A program made the position numbers and the translations under genes. A stretch of 64,000 nt of DNA from Bugulina stolonifera (taxonomy: Eukaryota; Bryozoa; Gymnolaemata; Cheilostomatida; Bugulidae): the NCBI GenBank assembly GCA_935421135.1, contig OW285187.1, positions 9,176,001 through 9,240,000 on the forward strand, given 5' to 3'. This document shows positions 11,701 to 26,700 of the stretch, in pieces; the first letter of the stretch is position 1, and each line of letters begins with the position of its first letter. The notes below the pieces were generated by a model, which saw nothing but the letters and a program-made list of their open reading frames with translations, was not told the origin of the DNA and ran no database searches.

Positions 11701-14700
11701 GAAACCAGATTATTTGGAGATTCTCTGAGAGCCGACTGTAGAGAAGACTGCAGCACAACCGCGGTAGACTTAATTTCCTGTTCACTCATAGCGCCAAACT
11801 GTAAGAAGGATAGTAATAGAGATGTTAATATTGTGCAAGAAGACAATTTAGTGACTTTGATATACAGTATGAATGCATAACACAGTGTGAAATGTACATG
11901 TAATTTTCTGGTTACCAGCTCTGGGATATTAACAGAGTGCCATGTAATAAATAACATCAAAATAATGACTGACTTACCATATCTTGCCTATCGTATTTGG
12001 ATAAGCTAATTTGACGTATATTAGAATGCCCTCCAACAGGCTCCGCCTTTATCTTAGCCAGCACTTCCTGCGCATACTCCAAAACTGTCAACAGCATACA
12101 GTAAATGAACAGTATGACAGTCATTTATGACAAGTAGCCAAGGGGGCGTTGTTCAATGTATATAGATGAAAGCATTTGACAAAAACACTGCTAGTATAAT
12201 ACAGTTTCACAAGTAACTTATAATAATTATGATCATTTGAACTTTTCTTCTCAACTTGTTGGTACCGATGTTTGGCCAAGAAAATGTGCCCAAACTACAT
12301 GTAGTTGAACTGAAAATTGCTCTAACTACAATACCAGTTGCACAAACGGCAGGAATGAAGGCTAGTGGTAGTGTTGAGTTCTAAATCATCAATCGAATAT
12401 CCATCAGGACACTCTGGATTTACTCTGCCACAAAACTTTAACCTGCTAACATGACTGTAATGTGCTATCACCCTATAACAACGCCAGTTAGCGGTAGTTG
12501 TACCTTTAATAGAGACTGGAGTATGCAGAGGGATCTCAGGTGATAGTCTACCATCCTGATGTGAGCTAAACATCTCCGACGGCGAGTCTTTGATTGATCC
12601 GAGGAAAGGATACTCTGCATCTCTGCGCTGCTTTCCACTGGTCACATGATCAGGAATAACGCTCTCCGGTGACGAAGGGTTTATCACAGAGTCTGGTGTT
12701 GCACTTAAGAACAACAAGCTACAGTCAACTAGCTGTATCTATGCAAGTGATTGCTTAACAATTACATGTATATAAAGATCATAGATATTCTAAATAATCT
12801 AGAGGCATACTGTCACACTGTGCCAAAATTTACCAACTAAATATACAATACCATGAGAGTTGGCAGCAAATGTATTAAAAAGCCATGTGTCTAAATAAAC
12901 TATAGACACTATTGTGGAGATATGACATTGTAATATAGATGCATAAGAATATGTATATTTATGGGGCACGTAGAATAGATATACTTACGGGACAGCAGGG
13001 GAGTCCGGGGCACGAAGTAAAGGAGGGGAAGGTAGACTAAGGCGTATTTTTGGTGTATTATCAATGACTTTCTGGAACATACTAATATCACAGACATCGG
13101 ACTGTTGATTTGCATCTGATACCTTGGCTGCTTTTGGAGGAGCACCTGTAGTTACAGCACATATGAATAACTACATGTATCTCTACACCAGTATCATACA
13201 CATGCACCAGATACACACAGAGTATTCAACTAGACATAACATTGGAGATAAGTGGTAGAGTTCCAATACTCACCTTTCTTGGATGGAGCCTCTGCCGTAG
13301 AGGTAGGGGTGGGTTTGAGATTAGGTACCATCAGATTGGTGTATGGAGAGTAGGAGTAGATGTCATATTTGCCCTCTATAATTCCTCTACCATACGTACC
13401 AACCAAGTCTGGAGCTGAACAATAACACAAATATACATACATAGCCTAATAATGTATGCGGAAGTTGCAAAATGCGCCCAAAAGTAATAGGCTTGTTGTA
13501 CAGCCATATGGAAAGCCCAAATCACAATTACATGTACAAATTTGTGTATGTATTACAAATGTGTGAATTTTTTTCCGTTAATAATTAATAAAACCAGTGA
13601 CTGTCCTAACATACATGTGGATTCTATTGAACTAAGAACATACAAATTACAAACACCTCATCCTTACTATCTATCTTGGCTGCATAGATCTGACAATACA
13701 CACCAATTAGTTAACTAGTTATTATAAGTATTAAGCAGGCATACACAGTACCTTTAGGTTTGACAACTACCCTCTGATTGGGCACCCTGAGAGGCTTGAT
13801 AGGCTGTATGGGTGAAGTGTATGACGTGGCACTGAGCACAGGCTCTTGCAGGTTAATATGTGCCTGAGACTTCAGCTTCTGCTTTGCCTCCTCATATATT
13901 CTGGTGGGTTCAGCGAGGGAACCAGCAGATGGAGTGGCAGTGGAGCCAGGAATACCACATCCCAACATAGGTCCAGTGGGTGTGGAGCCTGTCGGAGTGT
14001 TTGGCTAAAGCAAGTATAGATATATTCCATGGACAAGCCCGTAGCGGAAGTAATATAATAATAATATAATATCAGCTAGGACAATGTCAAATAGTAACGT
14101 TACCATGATAATTTTCTCACAAAGATGACACGCCAATGATAGATAAAGTAATTGGTGTTTTACTTTGCCCTTTTTCTTCTTGTCCCCCTGCGGCGCTTTC
14201 TTCTTCTTGGTAGGAGCAGTAGCCGCTGCCGCTGCTGGCTGGGCCATACCCGTTTCAGCAGTCAAAGCAGATCTCATATTCTGCATTGCGTGAAGTGGTC
14301 CCTGTTTCATCACATTGCCTGTGGGATTCATATGCATGGGATTCATCTGGTAAACGGGACGAGATGAATTGGGAACACTAATGATGGTGCCGTGGTCCCT
14401 GATAACTTGACCCTCGGGTGTCATCCTTGACTCTACAAATGGATAAACCATTTAATAGTATGCAGGCAGCATTGGACAGTGATATCCACATCGGATGATA
14501 ACCCTATTGCAAAGCCAAGTCTGATACAAATGGAAGTCCTATGTGTTATACACATGCATGTGGCATGAAAACACTTCATTGTACATATATATTCTACTAA
14601 ATAAATAACAAAATCTAAATTCTAAACCATAAAGTAACAAACAACATAACAAACTAAGTTGAAACAACCAAACAGCTAACATATACACTAAACAATATAT

Positions 14701-17700
14701 TAACAGGCACTACCTGGTCTATAACATATGTAATATGTTCTGTATTGGGACATGGCAGAACACTGCCAATAGTGCCACAACCTAGCTAAAATTTAATACC
14801 ACACTGCAAATAATGTACATGTATCTATTGGCAAATCTATATAGCATGAATCCACTTGGCATGCACACAAGATAGTGCAATGCGGATAAGACAAGCAAGA
14901 GTGCATGCTGATAAATGAAAACACTATTAGAGATTTCTAATAAGCAGGCCAGTCTACGGTATGACTACACGCTGAATGTTTTTATGTTGAAATCATAAAT
15001 TGGAATAGTGGGATGACGAAGAAAGAGACAGGACATGACATGACAGGCATGCTGTTACGTGATAGAAGTTGCCAACAACACAAACACACAGAGCATGGTA
15101 TTACTATAGCTACAGTGACAAGCCATCTAATTCATAATATATGATATATGTGTATGTATGGCACACCATAAATCTGCTGTCTGCCCTTCTTTGAGAGAGA
15201 AGCCCAAGACTTCGGAGTAAATCCAAGCTGCGGATTCCATGGAAAGGGATCATAAGTTGGTGCAGTACTGTACCCTGGAGCCGGAGAGCTGACGTACGAC
15301 GTAGTGCTATTATTATATACAGGTTCGGGAATGGTGAACGTTGAAGGAGGAGGGTGGCCAGCATATGGCGATGATGATGATGACGCAATGGCAGATGCTT
15401 CCAACTTTCTCTGCTGCTCTGGAGTGATATTAGCCAATTTGCTCTTTGAAATGTCGGCCCCTGACTGCATGGACATTGGAGCCTTAGGGTTCTCCAATAA
15501 TCTCTTGAGCAGAGCGTTCGAGTCAGAGCCAGGGTTGAGCTGATCATTGCCTGTGCCTGCTCATAAGCATACGCACCAGCATTAGACTCATACACTACTA
15601 AACTAGCATCACGCAAATATCTAGCAACGCTTGTGAAAGAAAGCACAGAGTAAAGAGCCATATTCAAATAAGTATAAGTATAGCGTAATATACAAATTGA
15701 AATTCAGAGAAATTAAATTTTGAGGCTATTAAGTATTAGAAGTACATAAAAGCATTTATAAGAAGGTGAAACAAAATCATGCCTGGAGTCAACTAAAATA
15801 TTAGTGCAATAACACATAGCATGCTAGAAACTACAGTAAGTAATTAGAGGCATAAGCTGTAGGCTGATAGTCAAGTCTTGAAATTAGAAGTAATACAGTG
15901 TAAGTTAATATAGAGCGTGTTAGTACACTATCCTGTGTATACGGTGAATAGTATATTCTCCTAGCTAGAGGGAGAACAAGGGAGTTGTTAGCACCTAATG
16001 GATGAGAAGTAAAATAGGATATAGAGAGAGACTTACCTGGGCCCAGCACTGGTTCACTAGGTTTAAATGGGGTCGGGTGGTTACCAAGGGCAGATGTGGT
16101 GACCATAGGGGTGGCTCTTCCCTCAGAGGTGGTGACCACTGACGCAGGGACACCTGTTTGACGCATACTACCACCTTCCTGTGACCCAGAACCTGACAAA
16201 GTCAAGCTATTAGAACATGCAATAGCAATGTAGGAGTACACAAATCATTTCCAATAGATGGTGTACATGTAGATAACAATGTGTAATATTAACTCATTTG
16301 GAACAAACGTTTTAAGCAGAGACATACCAATGTTACTAATTGCCGGGGTAGTGTCATGCAAAGAAGTACTATCAGTACCGGTTTGGTTAGCAACTGAAGG
16401 TGATGGAGTAGAGGCAGCAACAGCAGCTGCAGCAGCCAGTCGCTCAGCTTCCCTCCTAGCAGCATCCCGGTCTACTCTCCATATCATCTCACCAGCACCT
16501 TTGGCTACCGAATCAATGGTGGCCAAGATCCTGTTACAAAGTCATCAAGTATGGTAACTGTGTCATGTGAAACAACTAATGTCAGATATCGTACATGATT
16601 AGATAGTTGTCTTTGTATTATAACATTGGTGAGCATAAATCAGCTATACTACATGTATATACTGTTATTGGATGGAAACAGTCAAATATCAATCTAGTAC
16701 TAGCAGCCAGGGTTCCTGGCCGAAGAATAAGCAGTAGGATGGGTTTATTTAATCATCAATCCAGCTATTGCCTGTGGGACTTAAAGTCTTCAAGTTTATC
16801 GCTACCAGTTCTCATCTCAACCTGTGAACCGCAACAAACTCGGGCTTAACAAACCATAGACACATACCTTTCATCTAAAGTAGAGCTGTCGGCACTGGCT
16901 GCTACTGAAGATGCTTCGCTACTAGCTGTGGTTGGGATGGCCGGGGTAGTAGTGGTAGTGGTGGTTGAAGGAGTGGATACAACTGTACCGAGTGTTGCCG
17001 TAGTGGTGATAGTGGCAGAAGTAGATGTAGCGGTAGATATTGCAGCAGATGAGGCAACTGTGAGTGCAGTAGTAGTGGAGGGTGGGGTCACTGTGGTAGT
17101 TGATTTGGGAGCTGAAGAAGACACTGTAGTCATGCTGCCACTTGTAGAGGAAGTGTTGGCCAGTTTAGTAGGTGCTGCTGTGGATGTGCTGTTATGTGGA
17201 GCAGACTGGGAAGTTGTGTCTGTACTAGAGGTACTTGCTGAAACCTTTGGCTCCGACTTGACCAGTTTGTAAGGATACTGACCACCCAAACTGGTCATCG
17301 ACTCACTGGGGATGTCTTCCAGATTCGTAGACCCAGTCAGAGAAGCTGCACAGAAAAATTAGATAATGAGTTAACCAGACCGACTCAATTTGCAAATAAT
17401 TCATCGGGACGTGACAGTAAATGTACAGAAACTGTATGACATGTTGATGACCGACATATATTGGAGCTTTCAGTTTGCAAGTGATAGCTGAATCGGAGCA
17501 GTCAGCGGTACATACCTGAAACGAATGGCACAGCAGAGACTATGGGTTTAGGGGTAGCGACAAGATGTTGTCCAGCAAATGATGTGGGTACAGCAGTCAT
17601 ATGAAGAGAAGGGCCTTCTTCAGGAACAATTTCTGTGGGTAAGAACAACAATTTACCACATGTATGCGGAGAATAAAACTAGCTCAAACTAAAAACATAA

Positions 17701-20700
17701 TATATTTTTATTGGTAACGCACATTATAAAATAAATTTGGCTATGCAGTTAGTGGGCGTAAACATACACATGAACATCCTTTTTATGTCGATTCAAACGG
17801 TTTTTTTAAATATTGGGTTAATAAAGTAACAGTGGTCACATCAACACATGCACATTAGGGTATTAAAACCACACAACAAAACACTAGTTTTATAACGATT
17901 TTAGTCTGTTATCTCAGCTGTGGTTCTAAGATAAGAACACTTCATACAATTGGTGTTCCGGGACATAATGGGGACAAGCAAGATCTATCCAATCACACTG
18001 GAGAATATGCAGAGAAGAGGCATCTGAGGAAAGCATTATAGTCACAAGGCCAGTGTGCATACGCAAATCCACCAAGCCATGTATAGCCACAGCAATGCAG
18101 CCCATAGGAGAGGTCTCATCTCAATAGAAGAAGATTCTGGTCAAGAAGTTAGCATTAGTGAAGGGTTATGCATTAACTAAGATTAACCGCTAGGACTCTA
18201 TAAGTAGAAACTATACAAAGCAGGAGGCACAACGACAATCTATTCACCATCTAGCAACGTCAAAGATGCCCTTCGACGACGTTGACGCTTTTTCTTGGTC
18301 GCTTCTCCAGTACTAGGCCCTAGGAAAAGATACTGTACTAATGAAAGCTAGCAGCACATGATGAAATCTAAACAGAATCTGGCACAATGAACGTGTTGTA
18401 TTGAAATAGTAGGGGACAATATGACTGGGACAACACTAGTGCCAGTCAACATCGTCTGAATAGTTGTTATATAACCCCACTAAAGGGAGACTATACCTTC
18501 TTTAGCTGGCTTTTTTGCAGGTACTTTGGACTTGGATGCTGGCAAGGATTTTTGTCTTTGAACACCTACTGGAGGTGTGTTGGCTCTTAATTTAGACATA
18601 TCACCTGTAGCAGAAACAAAACCTAAAATAAATATACATAGGCCGATACATACTGATCAATACTACAATAGCACGCATCATGTAACTAATGTTTGTAAAC
18701 GAAGTTGTCTAAACGGACATTAATAAGTTACCTGGGAACCGTGGCTGCATATTCGGCTGTTGCATTCTGGGTGCCATGTCCTGCATCCCAGTAGGCCTCA
18801 TGCCGGGTGCTCGTTGCATCATCTCTCTTTGTTGCATCATATACCGCCTCTTCTCCTCCTCAGTTGGCTCCGTCCCATCAGCCTTCATAGGCATTCTTGG
18901 ACCCATACCACCAAACCTTGGACCTCCAAATGCGGCGGCCTTCGCATCCATAGACCCCTAGAATGCATACCATAGCTGAGAATTGCACGGAGCAACATCA
19001 AGTTACCAAATACCAGATGAGAAGCCTATAGCAGTCTATAGCACAGAAAGTCCAATTCACCACCAGAGCCTCTGATAGTGAGAGGAGAGACAGGAGAGAA
19101 GATGATGAAATAAAGACCACAGCAGCAGACATACAGTTTGGCAGACACTAAACGTGCAATAACGCGTCCCAAAGTGGTCCACTCACAATCAGCTTCTTCC
19201 TTAGAAGTGCTACAAGAAAAGTATCTTGTACCCCTGAGCCAGCCTGTGGCTGATTAGACGACGACTGGACTGGACAAGACTGCCCAAAGGCTTGTGACTG
19301 TCCACCGCTAACATGGTCAGCACATCTTACCTCCCCCAAATGCTGGTTGGAACGAAACAATAGCATGTACATATATTTTACTTCTACAACATAAAAGGCA
19401 AATATAGCACTGGATTACAACTGCTACCATTGGCTAGTCATAATGATAAGTAGTCAACAAAGCCTTAGTTCATACCTCTGGGTAAGGTTGCCTCTGCATG
19501 TTATGCATGCCAGGGCGAGGAGCACCACCGCCGTGCATCATCTGTATACGCTGCTGTTGTTGAAACCTCTCAAACTCTATCTGTCGGGGATCCATGTGCC
19601 GAGGGTCCATTGGTCGATGTTGTGGATACATGCCTCTCATTCTAGGATGCATCATCCCTGGATAGCTATGGTGCCGGGGCATCATGGGGCCACCTGCCCA
19701 ATGCATCATGCGTTCCTAAATAGAAACATAACATGTATCATATTGATATATTGTCACACTTAGTGTGTTAGTGTTTATAAACAAGCAGTCTCCCCTCCTG
19801 CTCAAAGTATGCTCTATCTCTACTATAACATTAGATTCTGGGTGTATTGGTTTACCTGGTTCTTCATATTAAACTCTTGTACGAGCCGTTGGTGAGTTTT
19901 GTGGTCAGCTTTAATTGTCTCTATGTTCTTAGTAAGCAGTGGTAAGTCGTACGTTGTGATCTTCTCCAGGTGCTGTGCATCCATTACAGACAGGTCTTCA
20001 TTGCTCTTTTTCAACTATAGGTATAGAAAAGGTAACATAGACAGCAAATATTAGCCCCATAGTATAGCTATATATTGATAGTGTACATAAAGTCTGCGCA
20101 ACCAGATATTGATGATCATGGCGTGTTATGGAACCAGTGCATAACAACTGTGCATTTCAATTTGAACAGAACTCACAGAGCTCAAGTGGGACTGGCACGT
20201 TCTATGCATGTCATAGTTGGAACTTTGGCTGCACAACACAAATGCTATAGGCCGAAGTATCTTTACAATGAGCGATATATGAATATATCAAGTAAAGTTT
20301 CTATACGTACACAGCTATGACTACAGAAAGCAATGTAAATTTGGAAGGTATTTTATCAATAATTTCAGGTTCTATTTTCTGCGCGTTAGCAAGCTGATGT
20401 ACATTCAAGCTCGCTTCTAATTCTACATATTTGGAAATATTGCAATATTCTCAGGTGCTAAATGTGTCACACAACCTAACACATCATACGCCATAAGTTC
20501 TTACCGACTTCTGTTTGTTGAGTAAAGCTTTCTTTTTCTTCTTAGCACTGTTGAGGTCTTTTTCAGCTTGTGCAAGCCTCTCCTGAATAGAGATATCCTT
20601 GCTGTGCAGCCAGTTTCTGTATTGCATTTCCTCTTCTTTCATCTCATGCATACCGGGTCCATGCATCATTTGCATTCGAGGCCCTGCAAAGTAAAGTGAC

Positions 20701-23700
20701 GTTTAAAGTAAGGACAGGCATAAGCACGAGTCTTCAACTCTCTGAATACATATCTCTGTACATAAATCTGATAAATAGAGTGTAATACCTGGACTTTGTG
20801 GTGGCATAGGGGGCATAACAGCCCCTCTGTGATCAGTAGGGTAGGGCCCTCTCATGTGCATACCAGGTGTCATTCTGCCGGTACCAGGGTAAGGTGGAGG
20901 TGGAGGAGGCTGAAACTCGCCACCTGCGTTGGGCTGAGGTTGCCATATTTCTGAGCCAGGTGGGTGGGCATCAAATCTGGCTCTGGGAGATGTTTGTGGC
21001 AACCCAGCAGCGCCGCCTAAAACAGTAATCATATTTATTCACCAGTGTCTTCAGCCTATTTTGAGAAATTACACAGTTTTAATATCGCTACAGGATGTTG
21101 AACATGGGGCAAGGTTGCTCTCTAATCATGTGCAGAGGTATGTGGCACACACAGTATGTACTTGTAAAATATACCCATTAATGGTTTGTGAGTAAACCAT
21201 AACATGCTCAATCAATACCAAAAATATTATATAGTCAAAAGGAAAACGAAAAAAATTAGTATCTTTAAACGTTGGGCTCATACGAAAACAACTGAATACA
21301 TGTAGTAGTATCTTACAAGGGTCATTGACCACATCAGCCTTCAATTTCTCAAAGTCTTGATCAGAGAGGAGAGAAGTAGCAGATCTACCGACATCTCCAT
21401 CCTGCTTTGACTGCTGGAGTCTCTTTTCTTCATCCAATAAATCTTGCAAGGGGTTGTTTCCTCTCGGGTCGACCATTCGCTCGAATGGACTAGCAGGAGT
21501 CATGTCACCTAAATTGCATGAAATTCGAAGATTGTACACAGTACTCACACATTACAAGAAGTAAAGAAAGCAGACTAGTCGCACTATAATGAAAATACAT
21601 ACAAGACCTACTTGAAACAACTATTGATAGTAGTTGCATATTCTTACAATACAATGTACATGACTACTAACAGGTAATCAGAATAAATTGATGAATCAGA
21701 TGTTCCAATATACACCGACATACAGCAATTGACCACAAAATCACCTGAGAGAGCTAACATAATCCCCCCCCACTCCTGTATTTAATGGTACTGGGTACCT
21801 CTCACAATTTATTGACCAATAAAACAGAGTATTCTGAAAATGTTTTGGGCAAGCCGTCTTGTGATGAACAAAATAACCAGAAGCGTCATATACACATAGT
21901 TGCTAGATAGGAATTTTGGGCCAACACTATGGTCATCATAATAGCATCGATCAGAAATTCAGTAAAACATTTTATCAACAAACTAATATATTCTAATAAG
22001 TATATTGCATCTCTGGGTATTTTATTCAGCACAGAAAATTTTTGTTAACCATTTCTTGTATTTAGTTTGACCACAAATCATGAAGGACAACTGTTAGATG
22101 ACCATAGGCTGCTTGGCGTTAGTAGTAGTATCAAGTCAAGAACTAATCATTATTCTAACTCGGAATTCGTCATCCTTAGAGTTGGTTTACCGTTTGCACT
22201 TACAATGTAGTATTGAATCATGGATTCTATTACGGAGACGTCACTAGAATGTCACTTGAATGTATTAATAATGCTAATAAAAATGTAGTTTAGTTTAGCA
22301 CATTAATATCAACAGTAGGGATTAGTGAGCCACACACACTAAATGTAAGGATCAGCCAAAAGTTAATATGGATACAGAGAGGCAGCATTCATTTAGATCC
22401 TTAGCCTTGGCTTGACCACGCAGCAGGTAACATGCATAACTAAAGTATGAGGATAGACGCAGTATTCACACACAATATAGGCAGTTCACATTGGACAGAA
22501 CTCAGTAGACACTTAAGCTCAAAATAAAAAGGCAAACCACACAAAATAAAATATAGGTAAAATTAGCAGGCAAACTATTAATATTTTGCTATGGGGCACA
22601 ACCTGTGCTCTCACACATACCAAAGTGAGGTCTAGGCTGAGAGTGCATTTGGTGGTGTTGAGTAGTAAAAGCTGTTGGTATGGGGTGGTGATAGGCAGTG
22701 GATGGTTTAGCTGGTGAAGGAGCATGCTGTAATGATGTACCTCCAGGATACTGTGGACCACCCATCATGCGGCCCATCGACGGTGATCTTTGAAACATGG
22801 CAGACTGATCAACTGATCCTTGTCGGGAATACGGTCTCGGCTCCATCCCCACAGTTGGCACTATATAAAAATTCCATTCACAAAAATTTAACTTCTGTTT
22901 GACGCATGGTTGCTTCACATATATATTTAAGCCTACCTCACACCCAGAAAAGAAAAGATCTTCCACCATTTTGATATAACATTCTAGTTAGACTAGGAAA
23001 ACTATCATTATTATTTCACAAAGGTGAAAAAAATTCCAAATACAATTCCTAGCTCATTTGAAATCTATTGAGCAGAATGCACAGAGTAAGTAGGACTTGT
23101 TACAGTCAGGTCATACCTGGTGATTGAGCAGTCATCTGCTGATGTGGAGAGCTGGCTAGGATATTAGAATGAGGGGATCCTCCATGCATTGCCTGGTGCC
23201 CTCCCATAACTGTATGGGGAGACTTCGAAACAATAACACCTGGGTGTGGCGAACCTGGGACCATTGGCCCACCAACGTGTGGGTGTGGTGAACCAGGGAC
23301 CATTGGCCCACCAACGTGTGGATGTGGTGAACCAGGGACCATTGGCCCACCAACGTGTGGATGTGGTGAACCAGGGACCATTTGCCCTCCAGCATGTGGA
23401 TGTGGTGAACCAGGGACCATTTGCCCACCAACGTGTGGATGTGGTGAGCCAGGAACCATTTGCCCTCCAGCGTGTGGGTGTGGTGAACCAGGGACCATTT
23501 GCCCTCCAGCATGTGGATGTGGTGAACCAGGGACCATTTGCCCACCAGCATGTGGATGTGGTGAACCAGGGACCATTTGCCCTCCAGCGTGTGGGTGTGG
23601 TGAACCAGGGACCATTTGCCCTCCAGCATGTGCATGTGGTGAGCCAGGAACCATTTGCCCTCCAGCATGTGGGTGCGGTGAACCAGGAACTTTGGAACTA

Positions 23701-26700
23701 TTTGAACGATGTTGAGAAGACCCAAGTGAAATGGGGCCAATTGAAGTCGGATGAGGAGAACCAGAGTTATTTGGTGTGGGCATGGTGCGTGGTGATCCGG
23801 TAACTATAGGACGAGGGGACCCAATATTATGGAGAGGAGAACTATCTACCCCCATTGAGACTCGGGGAGAACCAACAGTACTAGATGTGCGAGATACCGA
23901 AGGTGAGACGGAAGTAGCATTAGTTGACTTACTGGTAGATGATATGCCAGAGTTAGTGAATTCACCACTAAGAATTGCCTTAGTGGTGGAACTAGCATTT
24001 GTAATGGCAACCGCGCTAGTAACTGCAGCAGCAGCTGAGGTAATGGCACTAGCACTAGATGCAGTAGTAGTTAAGACACTTGTACTTGCATTTTTGCTAG
24101 GTGATGTGGTAATATTTGTAATTACGGCTGTCCTAGCTGAAGTTACATCACCATTAGTACACGATGACAGCGTAGTCTTCACCAGATTTGCAGCAGTGCT
24201 TGAAGTAGCAGTAGTAGTGGTTGAACCCTCTTTAACAGGACCCACTGATCCTACTTGGCTAACAGATGTTACACCACTCTCTTGCTTCAGCTGGCCCTCA
24301 GAGGAATTCGTAACTGGTGTTGCAGCACCTGTGGTGGAGACGGCTGTGGCAAGTTCCTTAATATTTGGCTTTACATCGATAGTGTCTGTTGTCATTGAGG
24401 TTACAGTGGAAGTGACTGAAGATATACTTGTACAGGTGGTACTCTCAGCTGTTGATGACACGGTAGACACTGGCACGCTCTCTACCACTACTTTATCACT
24501 AGTTGAAACATTAACATCCTTATCTACAAAAGAAACAGCGTTGCTAAAATGAATGTTCGGAGAGATGAGCTATAAAAATGTACTTTGTAAACTAGAGGGG
24601 CAAGTTCTGTTGAATGAGTTTGGAGAATCAGGAAGACAGCCGTAAGCTTCTCATAACTAAACATTCACAGGTACTTGTTGCTATGTTTAACATTAGGGCA
24701 CAAATATTTAGTTTAAAGGTAGTAAGGTGTTATGGATATAAAAATATGAGAATTTACATGTACATGTAACCCGGGAACTAAAGGGACAATTCGTCTTCTT
24801 ACCAGCTGTGTCAGATTTTGAAGGCTTCAGCGGCTGTTTAGTTGCTACTGCTGTCTCTGCAGACTTATCTGCCTCTACTTCCTTCTTCAATCCAAGGTGT
24901 TCATCAAACATATTTTTATCATGCTCTTCAGCAAGAGTCTCGTCTAATACTGGATCACTAAAGGGTAGCAGACTCAAACCATCTGTGTCTACAAAACAAC
25001 AGACCTTTGTCAAATGTTGCCCTTATTGATACGGTAAGTAAAACCCCATGATTACAGCCGAAAACTACCAACACATGTACAACTTACTGAGCAAGTCTTC
25101 AAGTCCTTCCTCCTGTGTAGCGTGTGCTCCACCGGCTCGAGCAGCCATCTGCTCTGTGTGCCCCATGTGACCAGGTGCACCTAGTGGATCCATGTGTCTG
25201 CCAGGGTGTGAGAGCCTGGTTTGGTAACTATCACCATATGGTGATAATCCATGATGCTGGGCCATCCGGGCTGGCATTCGACTTCCGTCAGCCATCTAAT
25301 GTATAACACAGGAGTGACATTTATAGCATTACTAGCATTACCAATGGTGAGAAATGATTTTTAAACTTGTCAACTTGATGCTCATTTGTGCAAAGCATAA
25401 AAAATAATTGTTTAAATTACAACTAACCATATGTGATGGGCCTTGGAAGCGCCCAGGGTACACACTGCCAGGGTTTCTCTGTCGGTACATGGATTGTGGA
25501 GTCATAAATCTGTTACGGGGATGAGGTCTCATCATCTGGTGTCCCGGTGGTAAAATTGGAGCCATACCAACTATATCAGTAGAGCGAAACAGCACAATAA
25601 AATATTTTGAAAGCCCCTGCGTTAAACATTACATTGCAAAACATGAGAGGTGGATGTATAAACAAAGCCAACAACTTGCATACTGTACAATGTATGATCA
25701 AAAAGGATGAAAGCTCTCAACAGATCATGCAATGTCCTCTCTTAGTCTCACCGTCTACTGGAGGCCATCCTCTTGGCATGGGGTAGCCAGTAGGAGGACC
25801 TCTGGGCCCAGCAAACTCCGCTCTCGGGCTAGGATTGCTGCCAGGGTGCCAACCCATAGCCTCAGCTCCAGATGGTTTGGTTGAGAGCAGTTCTCTGAGA
25901 CGCTGTTGCCGCACTTCCTCTGTATTCATTCCTAGGCCAGCCTAACATTTCAACAATGAAATTTATGATATGATCTACATGTAGTAGGATGAGAAGTCAA
26001 GTGTAAGCATGCAAAGAACTGGTGTTAGTACACATGCACCAGGTGATTCATGCGGGTAATGAGCTGTTAGTGTTTGGTACAACTGACTGATAATTATTCT
26101 GACTATTAATAACTTGGAGACATGTTCCGTTGCGTTTGTTAAATAAATTATTCTTGGGAGAAAAAGCATATTTCAGTTTTAATGAATTGAAAGTGCCGGC
26201 TGTATATACATGTAGGCTATTCTGCAGTAGTGATGGATATACATGTAGGCAGTAGGGATGGATATACATGTAGGCTATTCTGCAGTAGGGATGGATATAC
26301 ATGCAATGCCGTCATGCTATTGGGTGTATGATGTATGATAAAATAGCCGAATCACAGCATTCCGCAGTCAAAGAAGATGCAGAAAGGCAGCACTTACCAG
26401 CAGCTGTTGCTTATTTACAACATTCAGGTGTGACTGTTTGTCTTGAGACTGAACACGACGACTTAACATGGTCAGTCTCTTTGTAAACGGACCAGGAAAC
26501 TGTCAAGTGAGTACAAGCAGAGCACAACTGTATTCATATGGACCAAGAAATTTCAACCTTCCCCACTACATTAGGTTAACATCAAAACACAAATAACTAT
26601 AGTATCAAAGCAGGGTTTGCCCAAGTACTAGAGTAGCATACCGAGGAGCCAAGTGATTTGTCCTCTGTTAGTGTGTCTCCAGAGGTATCCATTGGGGTTG

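Noticed and set aside
23246..24552. Long plus-strand and alternate minus-frame open reading frames across KMT2 exon 33
   Set aside because: They mirror the 39-bp repeat and Ser/Thr codon bias. Only the minus frame that splices in phase with its neighbours has homologous context.
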